NCBI GenBank assembly: GCA_963663615.1 | Contig: OY760517.1 | Span: 2,480,001-2,544,000 of the forward strand | DNA length: 64,000 bases | Origin: G963663615 sp963663615 | GTDB taxonomy: Bacteria > Bacteroidota > Ignavibacteria > Ignavibacteriales > Melioribacteraceae | Direction: 5' to 3' | In this document: piece by piece, positions 45,746 through 54,683 of the stretch | How the letters are laid out: each line of letters opens with the position of its first letter | Numbering within the stretch: the first letter of the stretch is position 1 | Position numbers and translations under genes: made by a program | Notes under the pieces: generated by a model | What the model saw: the letters and a program-made list of their open reading frames with translations, nothing else | Told to the model about the DNA's origin: nothing | Database searches by the model: none

Positions 45746-47155
45746 ATGCGAACAGAAACAGACTCAATCGGAGAGATACAAATACCTGATGATGCCTATT
45801 ACGGAATAAATAGTGTACGAAGCTCAAACAACTTTCCTGCATCCGGTGAAAAAGTTAATCCGCACCTTATACATGCTTACCTGCTTGTAAAAAAGGCAGC
45901 AGCCGAAACCAATTATAAATGTGGTATATTATTTAAAGACCGGTATGATGCAATTTCGGATGCAATCGATAATCTGCTTAAGGAAAACGAGGAAGCAGTT
46001 CATGGTGCAGGCGATACAATTTACAACAAGATTATTGTTGATCCATATCAGGGTGGTGCCGGTACATCACTTAATATGAACATAAATGAAGTTATCGCGA
46101 ATACCGCTCTTGAAATTGCCGGTAAAGAAAAAGGTGACTATAATTTTATTCATCCTCTGGATGATGTTAATATGTCGCAATCTACCAACGATACCTTTGG
46201 TACAGCATTTAAAATTGCAGCAATAAATGTTTTACGTCAACTGGCTGAATCCTTTTCTAAATTACAGAAGACACTTCAGGATAAGGAAACCGAATTCAAG
46301 AACATTATTAAACTTGGCAGAACCCAGTATCAGGATGCTGTTCCAATTTCATTAGGACAGGAGTTTGGGGCTTACGCTCAGGCTATTGCAAGAGATCGCT
46401 GGAGATTGTATAACGGTGAAGAACGTTTGAGAAGTGTTAACCTCGGAGGTACCGCAGTTGGCAACTCTATTTCCGCCCCTCGCGATTTTGTTCTAAATGT
46501 TAATAGTATCCTTAAAAAGTTTACCGGCTTGCCAATTGCCAAAAGTGAAGACTTAATTGATGCTACTCAAAACCTCGACATGTTTGTTGAAGTTCATGGT
46601 ATAATAAAAGCCGGTGCTACAAATGTTAAAAAGATTAGCAACGACCTGAGATTTATGTCGAGCGGTCCGCATGGAGGTATTGGTGAAATAAACCTGCCAA
46701 AACAACAGGCAGGAAGCAGTATAATGCCCGGCAAAATAAATCCTGTAATCCTGGAAAATTCTATCCAGATTGCTGAAATGATTATCGGTAACGATGTTAT
46801 GATATCCAACCTGGTTAGTAATGGTAACCTTGAATTAAATCCATTTGTACCGATGATATCTCACTTGTTCCTTAAATCGGTAATTATGCTCAGAGATGTT
46901 AATGAAAACCTGGCTGAAAAAACCATAAGCGGCATTACAGCTAATCCTGAAAAATGCAAGGAGCATCTTATTGGCTCATCAGCAATCGGTGCAAGTTTAA
47001 TTTCGGCATTCGGTTACGATACAATTCAGGAAATCGTTAGTTATGCAGAAGAAAATGACATACCTTTTGTAAAAGCTTTGTTAAAAAGTAAACTTGTTAA
47101 CGAGAAAGATTTGTTTGTTATTCTTTCAAGAGAATTAGGAATTGACCTTGAGTAA
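45746..47155 (+). CDS. aspA: Aspartate ammonia-lyase
   Basis: 469 aa from the ATG at 45746; the frame also opens at 45722. The class II fumarase/aspartase fold is clear: MRTETDSIGEIQIPDDAYYG, GGAGTSLNMNINEVIAN, NMSQSTNDTFGTAF and the signature GSSIMPGKINPV near residue 322. SSI..KINP is the flexible catalytic loop. It releases ammonia from aspartate to give fumarate. It overlaps the hydF start by 8 nt. In several genomes an aspA-type lyase is clustered with hyd maturation genes, so a link to H-cluster assembly is likely but inferred. A -7 element TATTTTTG is at 45717-45724. Confidence 0.92.
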   Translation: MRTETDSIGEIQIPDDAYYGINSVRSSNNFPASGEKVNPHLIHAYLLVKKAAAETNYKCGILFKDRYDAISDAIDNLLKENEEAVHGAGDTIYNKIIVDPYQGGAGTSLNMNINEVIANTALEIAGKEKGDYNFIHPLDDVNMSQSTNDTFGTAFKIAAINVLRQLAESFSKLQKTLQDKETEFKNIIKLGRTQYQDAVPISLGQEFGAYAQAIARDRWRLYNGEERLRSVNLGGTAVGNSISAPRDFVLNVNSILKKFTGLPIAKSEDLIDATQNLDMFVEVHGIIKAGATNVKKISNDLRFMSSGPHGGIGEINLPKQQAGSSIMPGKINPVILENSIQIAEMIIGNDVMISNLVSNGNLELNPFVPMISHLFLKSVIMLRDVNENLAEKTISGITANPEKCKEHLIGSSAIGASLISAFGYDTIQEIVSYAEENDIPFVKALLKSKLVNEKDLFVILSRELGIDLE

Positions 47156-48389
47156 AGTTGCACAATCAGAACGAAAGCATATTGTATTTACTGGCAGACG
47201 CAATGCGGGTAAATCTTCTCTAATTAATAAATTTACCGAACAGGAGTTATCCATTGTTAGCGATACTCCCGGTACTACTACCGACCCGGTAAAAAAAGCA
47301 ATGGAACTACTTCCCTTTGGTCCGGTTGTAGTTATTGATACAGCAGGCATTGATGATATTGGTGAGTTAGGACAAAAACGAATTACAAAAACCGATAAAG
47401 CTATTGCACAGGCTGATTTTGTAATTATTGTAATTGACGGGCAATCAGTTTTTAGCGATTATGAAAAAGAGTTGATTGAACGTTGTGAAAAGTTTTCTGC
47501 ACCATATTTAATAGTCATCAACAAGACAGATCTTGGAATAAACAAGAATCTCGAAAACTCGCTTACTGAACACAAACTATCATTTCATAAAGTATCGTGC
47601 CTTAATAGCGAAGGCATTTACGAGCTGAAAGAAAAGGTAGCCAAACAGATACCGGAAGAAATTCATCCGCCACTGGTTGGCGATTTTGTTAAACAACATG
47701 ATGTTATTGTTCTTGTTGTTCCTATTGATTTGGGAGCACCAAAGGGCAGACTAATAATGCCGCAGGTTCAGACTATCAGGGAAGCCCTGGATGAGGATTC
47801 GATTGTTGTGGTTGCAAAGGATAAGGAATTACGTGCAGCTCTGAATAATCTTAAATATCCGCCGCGACTTGTTGTTACTGATAGTCAGGCAGTTATGCGT
47901 GTAACTGCTGATGTACCCGAAGATATACCAATGACTACATTTTCAATACTAATGGCTCGCTATAAAGGCGACCTGAAAGAATATGTGCGTGGCTTACGTC
48001 GTGTTGAGGAACTGCAAAACGGTGATAAGGTATTGGTTGCCGAAGCTTGTACCCATCACGCTCAGGAAGATGACATTGGAAAGGTTAAAATACCGCGCTG
48101 GTTAAGATTGCATACCAAAAAAGATATTGAAATTGATGTGCGTAACGGTGCTGATTACCCCGAAAACCTTCAGGATTATAAACTAATTGTACATTGTGGT
48201 GGTTGTATGCTAACTCGCAAGGCGATGCAGGTTAGAATTAAGGAAGCCAAATATGCCGAAATACCAATCGTAAACTACGGTGTATTAATATCGTATATGC
48301 ACGGAGCTGTTCCAAGAGCTTTATTGCCATTCGAGGAAGCTATTAACCAGTGGAATGGAGTAAAAGACGATTTGGGTTATAAGTTCTAA
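47148..48389 (+). CDS. hydF: [FeFe]-hydrogenase maturation GTPase HydF
   Basis: 413 aa. The N-terminal GTPase has P-loop GRRNAGKSS, DTPGTTTDPV, DTAGIDD and NKTD. The C-terminal cluster-binding residues are CTHH near 300 and CGGC near 345 (the CxHH...CxxC set). HydF is the scaffold on which HydE and HydG build the 2Fe part of the H-cluster. The start is TTG at 47148, seven nt after TTAGGA; a TTG at 47142 is too close to that site. It overlaps aspA. hydE, hydG and a hydrogenase gene must lie elsewhere. Confidence 0.95.
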   Translation: MSKVAQSERKHIVFTGRRNAGKSSLINKFTEQELSIVSDTPGTTTDPVKKAMELLPFGPVVVIDTAGIDDIGELGQKRITKTDKAIAQADFVIIVIDGQSVFSDYEKELIERCEKFSAPYLIVINKTDLGINKNLENSLTEHKLSFHKVSCLNSEGIYELKEKVAKQIPEEIHPPLVGDFVKQHDVIVLVVPIDLGAPKGRLIMPQVQTIREALDEDSIVVVAKDKELRAALNNLKYPPRLVVTDSQAVMRVTADVPEDIPMTTFSILMARYKGDLKEYVRGLRRVEELQNGDKVLVAEACTHHAQEDDIGKVKIPRWLRLHTKKDIEIDVRNGADYPENLQDYKLIVHCGGCMLTRKAMQVRIKEAKYAEIPIVNYGVLISYMHGAVPRALLPFEEAINQWNGVKDDLGYKF

Positions 48390-48414
48390 TATTTTTTTAT
48401 ATATTATTCCGTAA

Positions 48415-48434
48415 GGGCGATTCATTAATCGCCC
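48415..48434 (+). repeat. Palindromic GGGCGATT/AATCGCCC repeat after hydF
   Basis: A perfect 8-bp stem (48415-48422 with 48427-48434) has a 4-nt loop, 25 nt after the hydF stop. A further AATCGCCC half site occurs at 48471-48478, so the first arm could pair with either copy. It resembles short palindromic intergenic repeats; another GGGCG-type hairpin occurs at 52188-52215. Confidence 0.65.
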
Positions 48435-48495
48435 ATACAAGACACACCCATTAAATCATATTTGTTAATAAATCGCCCAAGTATTTTAAAATAAA

Positions 48496-48524
48496 AAAGC
48501 CGCAGGTTGGCTGCCCGCGGCTTT
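48496..48524 (-). terminator. Terminator after peroxiredoxin gene
   Basis: An 8-bp stem (48496-48503 with 48517-48524) has a 13-nt GC-rich loop. On the minus strand it is followed by a T-rich run (complement of 48487-48498). It lies 32 nt past the peroxiredoxin stop codon. Confidence 0.8.
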
Positions 48525-48556
48525 ATATTTCAGAGGAAAGGAGTACTGATTCCTTT

Positions 48557-49207
48557 TTATAAATCTTTAGTTACGAACCACCAGTCATAACCTTCCATGT
48601 CTTTTCTTTCTTTAGCTAACTGAACTGTTTTAGCTGGAGGAACAATTACCTTTTCTCCAAGTAATTCATTATTTGGCCAGTTTTCAGGCATCGCAACACC
48701 ATTTTTATCAGAAATCTGAAGTGCCTTTATTGATCGAAGAATTTCATCAACCTGACGACCAATTTCCTGTGGATAATAAATCATCAAACGAAGTAAACCT
48801 TCCGGATCAATAATGAATACAGCACGTACTGTGTTTGTACCTTTACCGGGATGTATCATACCAAGTTTGGTTGCCACTCTTCCCATTTCATCAGCAATGA
48901 TTGGGAAAGGAATTTCAACACCAATTTTTTCTTCAATAAATTCAACCCACTTAATATGTGAAAATACCTGGTCTAGCGATAAGCCAAGTAACTGTGTATT
49001 TAATTCGTCAAACTGTTCTTTTCTTTTTGCAAATGCTACAAATTCAGTAGTACATACAGGAGTAAAATCACCGGGATGACTAAATAATACAGTCCATTTA
49101 CCTTTAATATCTTCAGGTAAACTCATTTCGCCGTGAGTAGTAACAACTTTCATTTCAGGGAATTTTTCGCCTAACAGAGGGATACCTGCTTTTGTTTCTT
49201 CTGTCAT
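48557..49207 (-). CDS. 1-Cys peroxiredoxin (Prx6/AhpC-TSA family)
   Basis: 216 aa. The peroxidatic Cys is in SHPGDFTPVCTTEFVAFA near residue 52. Arg contact residues are present later (GTNTVRAVFIIDPEG). No other Cys is present, so a resolving Cys is absent within the chain, and the extended C-terminal domain is the Prx6-type (ELLGEKVIVPPAKTVQLAKE, YDWWFVTK). It reduces peroxides in the cytoplasm using an unknown thiol partner. A clear ribosome-binding site (AGGAGAAAA) precedes the ATG. Confidence 0.93.
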   Translation of the reverse strand: MTEETKAGIPLLGEKFPEMKVVTTHGEMSLPEDIKGKWTVLFSHPGDFTPVCTTEFVAFAKRKEQFDELNTQLLGLSLDQVFSHIKWVEFIEEKIGVEIPFPIIADEMGRVATKLGMIHPGKGTNTVRAVFIIDPEGLLRLMIYYPQEIGRQVDEILRSIKALQISDKNGVAMPENWPNNELLGEKVIVPPAKTVQLAKERKDMEGYDWWFVTKDL

Positions 49208-49347
49208 TTTATTTTCTCCTAATTAATATTAAATTTTATATATTTTGATGCCTAAAAATGGAAAAGGATTCTAATAATTATAAAATTCCTGAAACTTTAG
49301 CAACAGTTAAATTAAATTTAATATATTGTAATGGTATATTATTTGGG

Positions 49348-50367
49348 TTAAGGAGAAATAAACGTATCTTCAGGTATAGAAGGGAAGGCAGTAAAATTTA
49401 GAGGTGCAGTTTTACCGGCATTATAAACCTGCATACCACGCAACGCAATCATGGCAGCATTATCACCACAATACTTCATATCGGGCACAACAATTTGTTT
49501 CCTGTATCTATGGGCAATATCGCTCATTTCATCACGCAAACGCTGGTTAGCAGCAACACCACCTGCAAGAGAAATAGCTTTTACATCATAATTTTTAAGA
49601 GCTTTAATAACATTACGCGTTAATGCTTTTACCGCAGCAAATTGAAATGAAGCCGCAATATCAGGTAAATCATTTTCCGGAATATTATTAATATCCTCAT
49701 ACTCCTTTTGTAAATATCGGAGTACCGCTGTTTTTAATCCGCTAAAAGAGTAACCATACTCCTTTTTTGTCTGTGCAATCGGGAATGGTATTTTACGCTC
49801 ATCACCCTTTTCTGCATACTGCTGAATAAGCGGACCACCAGGATATCCAAGTCCAATCATCTTTGAAACTTTATCAAAAGCCTCACCGGCAGCATCATCA
49901 ATAGTTGAACCAAGTTTCACAATTTCAGTTTCACTTTTAACAATTAGCAGTAATGTATGTCCACCCGAAACAACCAGACTTAAATAAGGAAATTGAGGTG
50001 GATTTTCCATGAGTAACGGTGAATATATATGTCCCTCAATATGATTTACAGGAACAAATGGCTTGTTCAGAGAAAAAGCGAGACCCTTGGCAAATGTAAA
50101 CCCAACAAGCAATGCACCAATTAAACCGGGACCAGCAGTTGCTGCAATAACATCAATATCATCCCTGGTAATATTTGAGTTGGTAAGTGCCTTTTCAAAA
50201 AGAGAATTTACCATTTTCAAGTGAGCTCTGCTCGAAAGTTCGGGTACTACCCCGCCAAAATTTGTGTGGAATTCCTGCGATGAAACATAGTTAGCTAATA
50301 ACTTTCCATCTGATATAACCGCCACCGATGTTTCATCGCACGAACTTTCAATTCCAATTACATTCAT
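49348..50367 (-). CDS. tsaD: tRNA threonylcarbamoyladenosine synthase subunit TsaD
   Basis: 339 aa. The N-terminal GIESSCDETSVAV, the metal-binding NHIEGHIYSP (HxEGH) near residue 108, the SLVVSGGHTLL loop, and GGVAANQRLRDEM are all family markers. It transfers threonylcarbamoyl to A37 of ANN-decoding tRNAs with TsaB and TsaE, which are not in the window. Its start overlaps the proline dehydrogenase stop by 4 nt (ATGA). Confidence 0.97.
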   Translation of the reverse strand: MNVIGIESSCDETSVAVISDGKLLANYVSSQEFHTNFGGVVPELSSRAHLKMVNSLFEKALTNSNITRDDIDVIAATAGPGLIGALLVGFTFAKGLAFSLNKPFVPVNHIEGHIYSPLLMENPPQFPYLSLVVSGGHTLLLIVKSETEIVKLGSTIDDAAGEAFDKVSKMIGLGYPGGPLIQQYAEKGDERKIPFPIAQTKKEYGYSFSGLKTAVLRYLQKEYEDINNIPENDLPDIAASFQFAAVKALTRNVIKALKNYDVKAISLAGGVAANQRLRDEMSDIAHRYRKQIVVPDMKYCGDNAAMIALRGMQVYNAGKTAPLNFTAFPSIPEDTFISP

Positions 50368-51269
50368 CTTCCAAACGTAAATAAACTTTTAGTAATATAC
50401 CATGCCATATTCGGATTTTCCTGCAATCGGCGTATTGAATACGCATACCACTGTTCACCGAAAGGCACATAAACACGTAACTTGTAACCATCCTTGTTGA
50501 TTTTATCTCTCAATCTTTCTCTTACACCATACAGCATCTGAAACTCAAACTTGTCATTGGGAATATTCATTTCCCTTATTAGTTTGTAAGCTCCGTCAAC
50601 CAGGTAATCATCATGAGTGGCAATACCAACATAGTTACCGTCATCAAACATTTTTTTAAGAACCTTAAGGAAATTATCTCTAACTTCTTGCTTATCCTGA
50701 TAAGCAACATCTTCGGGTTCTACATAAATACCTTTACAAAGCCTGTAATGACCATCTTGCTTATTTAGCTCAACCACATCGTCATAGGTACGACGCATGT
50801 ATGCCTGAACTACAATACCAACATTTGCAGGGTAACTTTTCTTAAGCCTTAAAAACAGCTTAATAGTTCTATCTGTCATTGAAGAATCTTCCATATCAAT
50901 GCGGACAAAATTATTTTCAATGTAGGCTTTTTTTACAATTTCAGCAATATTTTCAAAGGCGAAATCTTCATCAATTCCAAGACCAAGCTGTGTAGGTTTA
51001 ATTGAAATGTTTGAATCGAGATTTTGGTCTTTAATAGTATCCAAAAGCTCGATACACTCATTTTTGGCACTAATAGCTTCTTCTCTGGAACTGATAGCTT
51101 CACCCAAAACATCAAGAGTTGCAATAATACCCTTGCTGTTTAATTGCTTAACAACTTTTACTGCATTTTTAAGTTTGGTACCTGCTATATACTTTTTAGC
51201 AAAAAGGAAAACCAGACTTTTAGGCATCATTTTTACAAAACGAACAATAAATGAATTTAATGCATTCAC
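50364..51269 (-). CDS. Proline dehydrogenase
   Basis: 301 aa, the length of monofunctional bacterial PRODH. Motifs: SNISIKPTQLGLGID (beta strand with Lys), NNFVRIDMEDSSMTDRT, IVVQAYMRRTYDD, VGIATHDDYLVDGA and the C-terminal FEFQMLYGVRERLRDKI and VYVPFGEQWYAYSIRRLQEN. It oxidises proline to pyrroline-5-carboxylate with FAD. The P5C dehydrogenase is not adjacent. It overlaps tsaD by 4 nt. Confidence 0.93.
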   Translation of the reverse strand: MNALNSFIVRFVKMMPKSLVFLFAKKYIAGTKLKNAVKVVKQLNSKGIIATLDVLGEAISSREEAISAKNECIELLDTIKDQNLDSNISIKPTQLGLGIDEDFAFENIAEIVKKAYIENNFVRIDMEDSSMTDRTIKLFLRLKKSYPANVGIVVQAYMRRTYDDVVELNKQDGHYRLCKGIYVEPEDVAYQDKQEVRDNFLKVLKKMFDDGNYVGIATHDDYLVDGAYKLIREMNIPNDKFEFQMLYGVRERLRDKINKDGYKLRVYVPFGEQWYAYSIRRLQENPNMAWYITKSLFTFGR

Positions 51270-51423
51270 CTCTTACCTCGCTAAAGAATTAAAACAACAA
51301 ATACATACCTTAATGTCTGTTATACAACAATTAGACAAAAATAAATATCCGCACTTTAAAGATGAATTTCAACAGAATAATATCATAACAGGTTACAGAA
51401 GACAAATAATCTAAAAGAAAAGA

Positions 51424-52077
51424 TTATTCATCATCTGTAATTTCGGCACGAAGTTTGGCTATATCACCAGATTTGCCAATTGTAGTGAGCAGATTAACAT
51501 AAAATTTGGTATTTGCTTCAAGTTCTTCAAGCGAGCCGTTATTGTAAAGAATAAAGTCAGCTCTGCCTTTTTTGGTATTATCATCCAGCTGGGAGCTTAT
51601 TATACGTTTAACATTCTCCTCAGAAGTATCATCACGTTCAATAACTCTTTCAACTTTCAGTTCTTCATCGGCAAGTATTGCAATAATAAAATCGAATACT
51701 TTTTCCATTCTTGCTTCATATAGAATAGCGGTTTCAACGAACACCATATCCTTTTCAACGAATGATTCATGAATTTTTTCATAAATCAAATCGATAGTTC
51801 TTGGGTGTACAATACCGTTAAGTTTTGCAAGTTCATCCTTATCCTTAAAAACCACATCGGCTAAAAAGGCAGTATTTATTTCGCCACCCACATAAACTTC
51901 ATCGCCAAAAGCCTCAACAAGGTTAGCCTTAACTTCCTCATCGGAGTTCATAACCTCTTTGGCGATTTTGTCCGCATTAATAACATCATAACCCTCTCTC
52001 GTTATAACATCTGCCATAGCAGTTTTCCCTACTCCAATCCCTCCTGTAATACCTACTTTCAACTTTTTCAAAGCCAT
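51424..52077 (-). CDS. coaE: Dephospho-CoA kinase
   Basis: 217 aa from the ATG at 52077 (an upstream TTG at 52092 is also in frame). The P-loop GITGGIGVGKTAMADVI, then DVINADKIAKEVM and IVHPRTIDLIYEKI are CoaE hallmarks, with VFVETAILYEARME and RVIERDDTSEENV carrying the lid arginines. It performs the last step of CoA synthesis. The C-terminus is slightly longer than usual (IGKSGDIAKLRAEITDDE). Confidence 0.94.
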   Translation of the reverse strand: MALKKLKVGITGGIGVGKTAMADVITREGYDVINADKIAKEVMNSDEEVKANLVEAFGDEVYVGGEINTAFLADVVFKDKDELAKLNGIVHPRTIDLIYEKIHESFVEKDMVFVETAILYEARMEKVFDFIIAILADEELKVERVIERDDTSEENVKRIISSQLDDNTKKGRADFILYNNGSLEELEANTKFYVNLLTTIGKSGDIAKLRAEITDDE

Positions 52078-52178
52078 AATAACACAATCCAAAATTTATT
52101 AAGTATTTTTCTTAACTGGAATATTCTGACAGTAACTAGAGAACAGAACAATAAAATGGAACTAAACAAATATAAGAT

Positions 52179-52216
52179 AAAAAAACTGCAAGGGCGATAA
52201 TTGTAACGCCCCTGCA
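52179..52216 (-). terminator. Terminator after rny
   Basis: A 9-bp stem with one G-U pair (52188-52196 with 52207-52215) has a 10-nt loop. On the minus strand it is followed by a run of T (52185 down to 52179). It lies 36 nt past the rny stop codon. The GGGCG core resembles the repeat at 48415. Confidence 0.85.
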
Positions 52217-52251
52217 AAATTTTTTTAGAAGTGTATAAAACCATGACTGGT

Positions 52252-53820
52252 TTATTTAGCGTAATGAATTTTTCTTACTTCGCGGATAACTGTAACTTTG
52301 ATCTGTCCTGGATATTCCATTTCTTCCTGGATTTTCTGGGAAATGTCATGAGCGAGTCTATCTGAAAAATCATCATCAACCTTATCAGGTTCAACAATAA
52401 CCCTTACTTCTCTACCAGCCTGAATAGCATAAGTTTTAGCTACGCCTTCAAATGTTTTGGCAAGATTTTCGAGGTTTTCAAGTCGTTTTACATAGCTTTC
52501 AAGAGGTTCGCGTCTTGCACCTGGTCTTGCACCCGAAATAGCATCAGCTGCCTGAACCAAAGCTGCAATAGGATGTTCCATCTCAATATCTTCGTGATGC
52601 GAACCAATAGCATTAACAACAATATGATTTTCATTAAATTTCTTTGCTAATTCGTAACCAATGAGGGCATGCGGACCTTCAATGCTTTTATCAACAGTTT
52701 TGCCGATATCATGCATAAGCCCTGATTTTTTGGCAATTACAGGATCAAGACCAAGCTCGCTTGCAATTATACCTGTAAGATAGGCAACTTCAATTGAGTG
52801 CTGTAGCAAGTTTTGTCCGTAGCTTGAACGGTACTTCATTTTACCAATATGTTTGGTTAGTTCAGGATGCACACCATGAATACCTAACTGGAATAAAGCA
52901 TTTTCACCTTCTTTTAGAATTTCTTCTTCAAGTTCAGCCTGTACTTTCTGAACAACTTCTTCAATACGTGCCGGATGAATTCTGCCATCACCAATAAGTC
53001 TTTCAAGAGAAATACGTGCTACTTCCCTTCTAAACTGATCGAAAGCTGAAAGAATAACAGCTTCGGGAGTATCGTCAACAATAACATCAACACCGGTAGC
53101 CGCTTCAAAAGCACGGATATTTCTACCCTCTCTACCAATAATACGTCCCTTCATTTCATCATTCTGTATCTGAACAACCGAAACAGTAGTTTCAACCGAA
53201 TGATCCACCGCAGTTCTCTGAATAGCCTGTACAACTATTTTCTGCGATTCCTTTTTCGCTTCAACTTTCGCCTGATCTCTTATTTCCTTAATGTACTGTG
53301 AAGCATCAGTTTTAGCTTTTTCGTACATATTTTCCATAAGCATTTTTTTTGCTTCTTCGCTGGTAAGAGCGGCAGTTTTTTCAAGGCGAATATTTTGTTC
53401 AACTATTAGTTTTTCAACTTCATCAAGTTTATTGTTCAGTATAGATTGTTTATTTTGGATATCTGTTTCAACTTTTTTTAGTTCTTTTTCCCTTTGTAAC
53501 ATCGATGAGTTTTTCTTGTCAACATTCTCTTCTCTGTTCTTAAGGCTTTTTTCAAAGTTATTAAGTTTCTGATTTCTTTTGTTTACTTCGTTATCGTGTT
53601 CCTGTTTTTTTCTAAACCATTCGTCTTTTACTTCAATAAGCTTTTCACGTTTTATATTTCGAGCTTCTTTTTCAGCATCATTCAAGATTTCTTTAGCTCT
53701 AACTTCAGCACTGGCAATAGTGTTCTTTCCTAATTTGGAGTTAATTGCCCAACCAAGATAAAATATAATAGCGAATGCAAATAGTGCAACAGGCACAATA
53801 ATTAACAATTCGGAACCCAT
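52252..53820 (-). CDS. rny: Ribonuclease Y
   Basis: 522 aa from the ATG at 53820, which has GGAGG 6 nt upstream and gives the usual RNase Y length; the frame stays open to 53934 but would run into the 6S RNA. It has an N-terminal membrane helix (LIIVPVALFAFAIIFYLGWA), a long coiled coil (45-170), a KH domain (NDEMKGRIIGREGRNIRAFE) and an HD domain (KKSGLMHDIGKTVD, AIGSHHEDIE). It is a membrane-bound endoribonuclease that starts mRNA decay. Confidence 0.97.
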   Translation of the reverse strand: MGSELLIIVPVALFAFAIIFYLGWAINSKLGKNTIASAEVRAKEILNDAEKEARNIKREKLIEVKDEWFRKKQEHDNEVNKRNQKLNNFEKSLKNREENVDKKNSSMLQREKELKKVETDIQNKQSILNNKLDEVEKLIVEQNIRLEKTAALTSEEAKKMLMENMYEKAKTDASQYIKEIRDQAKVEAKKESQKIVVQAIQRTAVDHSVETTVSVVQIQNDEMKGRIIGREGRNIRAFEAATGVDVIVDDTPEAVILSAFDQFRREVARISLERLIGDGRIHPARIEEVVQKVQAELEEEILKEGENALFQLGIHGVHPELTKHIGKMKYRSSYGQNLLQHSIEVAYLTGIIASELGLDPVIAKKSGLMHDIGKTVDKSIEGPHALIGYELAKKFNENHIVVNAIGSHHEDIEMEHPIAALVQAADAISGARPGARREPLESYVKRLENLENLAKTFEGVAKTYAIQAGREVRVIVEPDKVDDDFSDRLAHDISQKIQEEMEYPGQIKVTVIREVRKIHYAK

Positions 53821-53842
53821 TATTTCCTCCACAATGCAATAA

Positions 53843-54035
53843 ATAACAACCGCGCAAACCGGTTTCATCCGCTTAAAGAACTCATATGTGACAATGCGGT
53901 AAAATGCCCGACGCTTTTTACTTCCCCTGGGCACGCAATGGCATCCCGAAGGATTGGGGCCTGTAATAGACGCCGCGAGTCATTAAACCTGGTCGGCTCT
54001 TGTTAGTTCTTTAATTAATGACAACCGGTACGCGG
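53843..54035 (-). ncRNA. ssrS: Probable 6S RNA (ssrS)
   Basis: About 190 nt on the minus strand. The ends pair: the 5' segment 54035-54023 matches 53864-53850 through CCGCG and ACCGGTT arms. A second long stem pairs 54014-54005 with 53882-53873 (TTAAAGAACT with AGTTCTTTAA, perfect). An inner stem around GCCGAC/GTCGG and an apical hairpin with a UUCG loop (53943-53954) leave a large internal bubble, the 6S layout that mimics an open promoter. It sits between zapA and rny, the place of 6S RNA in related bacteria. A T-rich stretch follows the 3' end. The fold was worked out by eye. Confidence 0.75.
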
Positions 54036-54043
54036 ATTAAATT

Positions 54044-54343
54044 TTATGATGGGTCTGGCACGGAGTCTGAGTTGCTCAACAGAAGCTTTATTCTTTTTAT
54101 TCGGTCGGTAGCCTGTGCATTAAATTCCCGGTAATTATTTCTCTCAACAAATAAGTCATACGCTATGTTCAGTGCAGCAATTATTGCAACTGTTTCGTTT
54201 GGCTGTCCTGATAATTCGTTTTTCGTTTCTTCCATAATACCATCAACATACCTGGCTAACTCTGTAGCTATTTCCTGATTATCAACCAATAAGGAATATT
54301 CTTTATTAAATATTTTTACTTTCAGCTTCTTTTTTTCACTCAT
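54044..54343 (-). CDS. zapA: Cell division protein ZapA
   Basis: 99 aa. The N-terminal VKIFNKEYSLLVDNQEIATE strand-helix is the ZapA head domain, followed by ELARYVDGIM and a coiled coil with ETVAIIAALNIAYDLFVE. ZapA promotes FtsZ bundling at midcell. It is downstream of pheT and a coiled-coil gene and upstream of the 6S RNA, the order found in many bacteria. Confidence 0.92.
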   Translation of the reverse strand: MSEKKKLKVKIFNKEYSLLVDNQEIATELARYVDGIMEETKNELSGQPNETVAIIAALNIAYDLFVERNNYREFNAQATDRIKRIKLLLSNSDSVPDPS

Positions 54344-54374
54344 ACCGGCAATACCATCATACGTTCAACATGTT

Positions 54375-54683
54375 TTAAGAACGCAAGTGAAAATCCAATT
54401 TTTCAATTAATTCATTTATTTTCTTCTTTAAGTTATCACGTTCCCGATCACTTAAAGACTTTCCATCAAATATCTTTAACTCCTTTTCACCGGAATTATC
54501 GAAATTCTCATTTTGTAACTTTTTCTTTAGTTTTACGTTTTCCTGTTCTAAAACTTTATACTTTTTTTGAAGTTCGCGATAAGCTTCTGATACCTGATAA
54601 TTTTTCTGTAGATATAACTGTACCTGCTTTTCAAGCACTTGTAACTCTTTCATCAGATTATCATATTTTATCTCACCTGACAA
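54375..54683 (-). CDS. Coiled-coil protein between pheT and zapA
   Basis: 102 aa, almost all heptad-like helix (YRELQKKYKVLEQENVKLKK), with a short disordered middle and a second helix (RDNLKKKINELIEKLDFHLR). No enzyme domain is present. The position before zapA suggests a cell-division accessory role similar in style to ZapB, but homology was not shown. Its start codon abuts the pheT stop. Confidence 0.7.
   Translation of the reverse strand: MSGEIKYDNLMKELQVLEKQVQLYLQKNYQVSEAYRELQKKYKVLEQENVKLKKKLQNENFDNSGEKELKIFDGKSLSDRERDNLKKKINELIEKLDFHLRS

Noticed and set aside
51007..51414. 135-codon plus-strand frame opposite the proline dehydrogenase gene
   Set aside because: Two thirds are antisense to a clear gene. 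The remaining part has no start or family features.
53821..53934. N-terminal extension of RNase Y by 38 codons
   Set aside because: It would run into the 6S-like RNA, lacks a ribosome-binding site and precedes the proper membrane anchor. The ATG at 53820 has GGAGG and gives the normal length.
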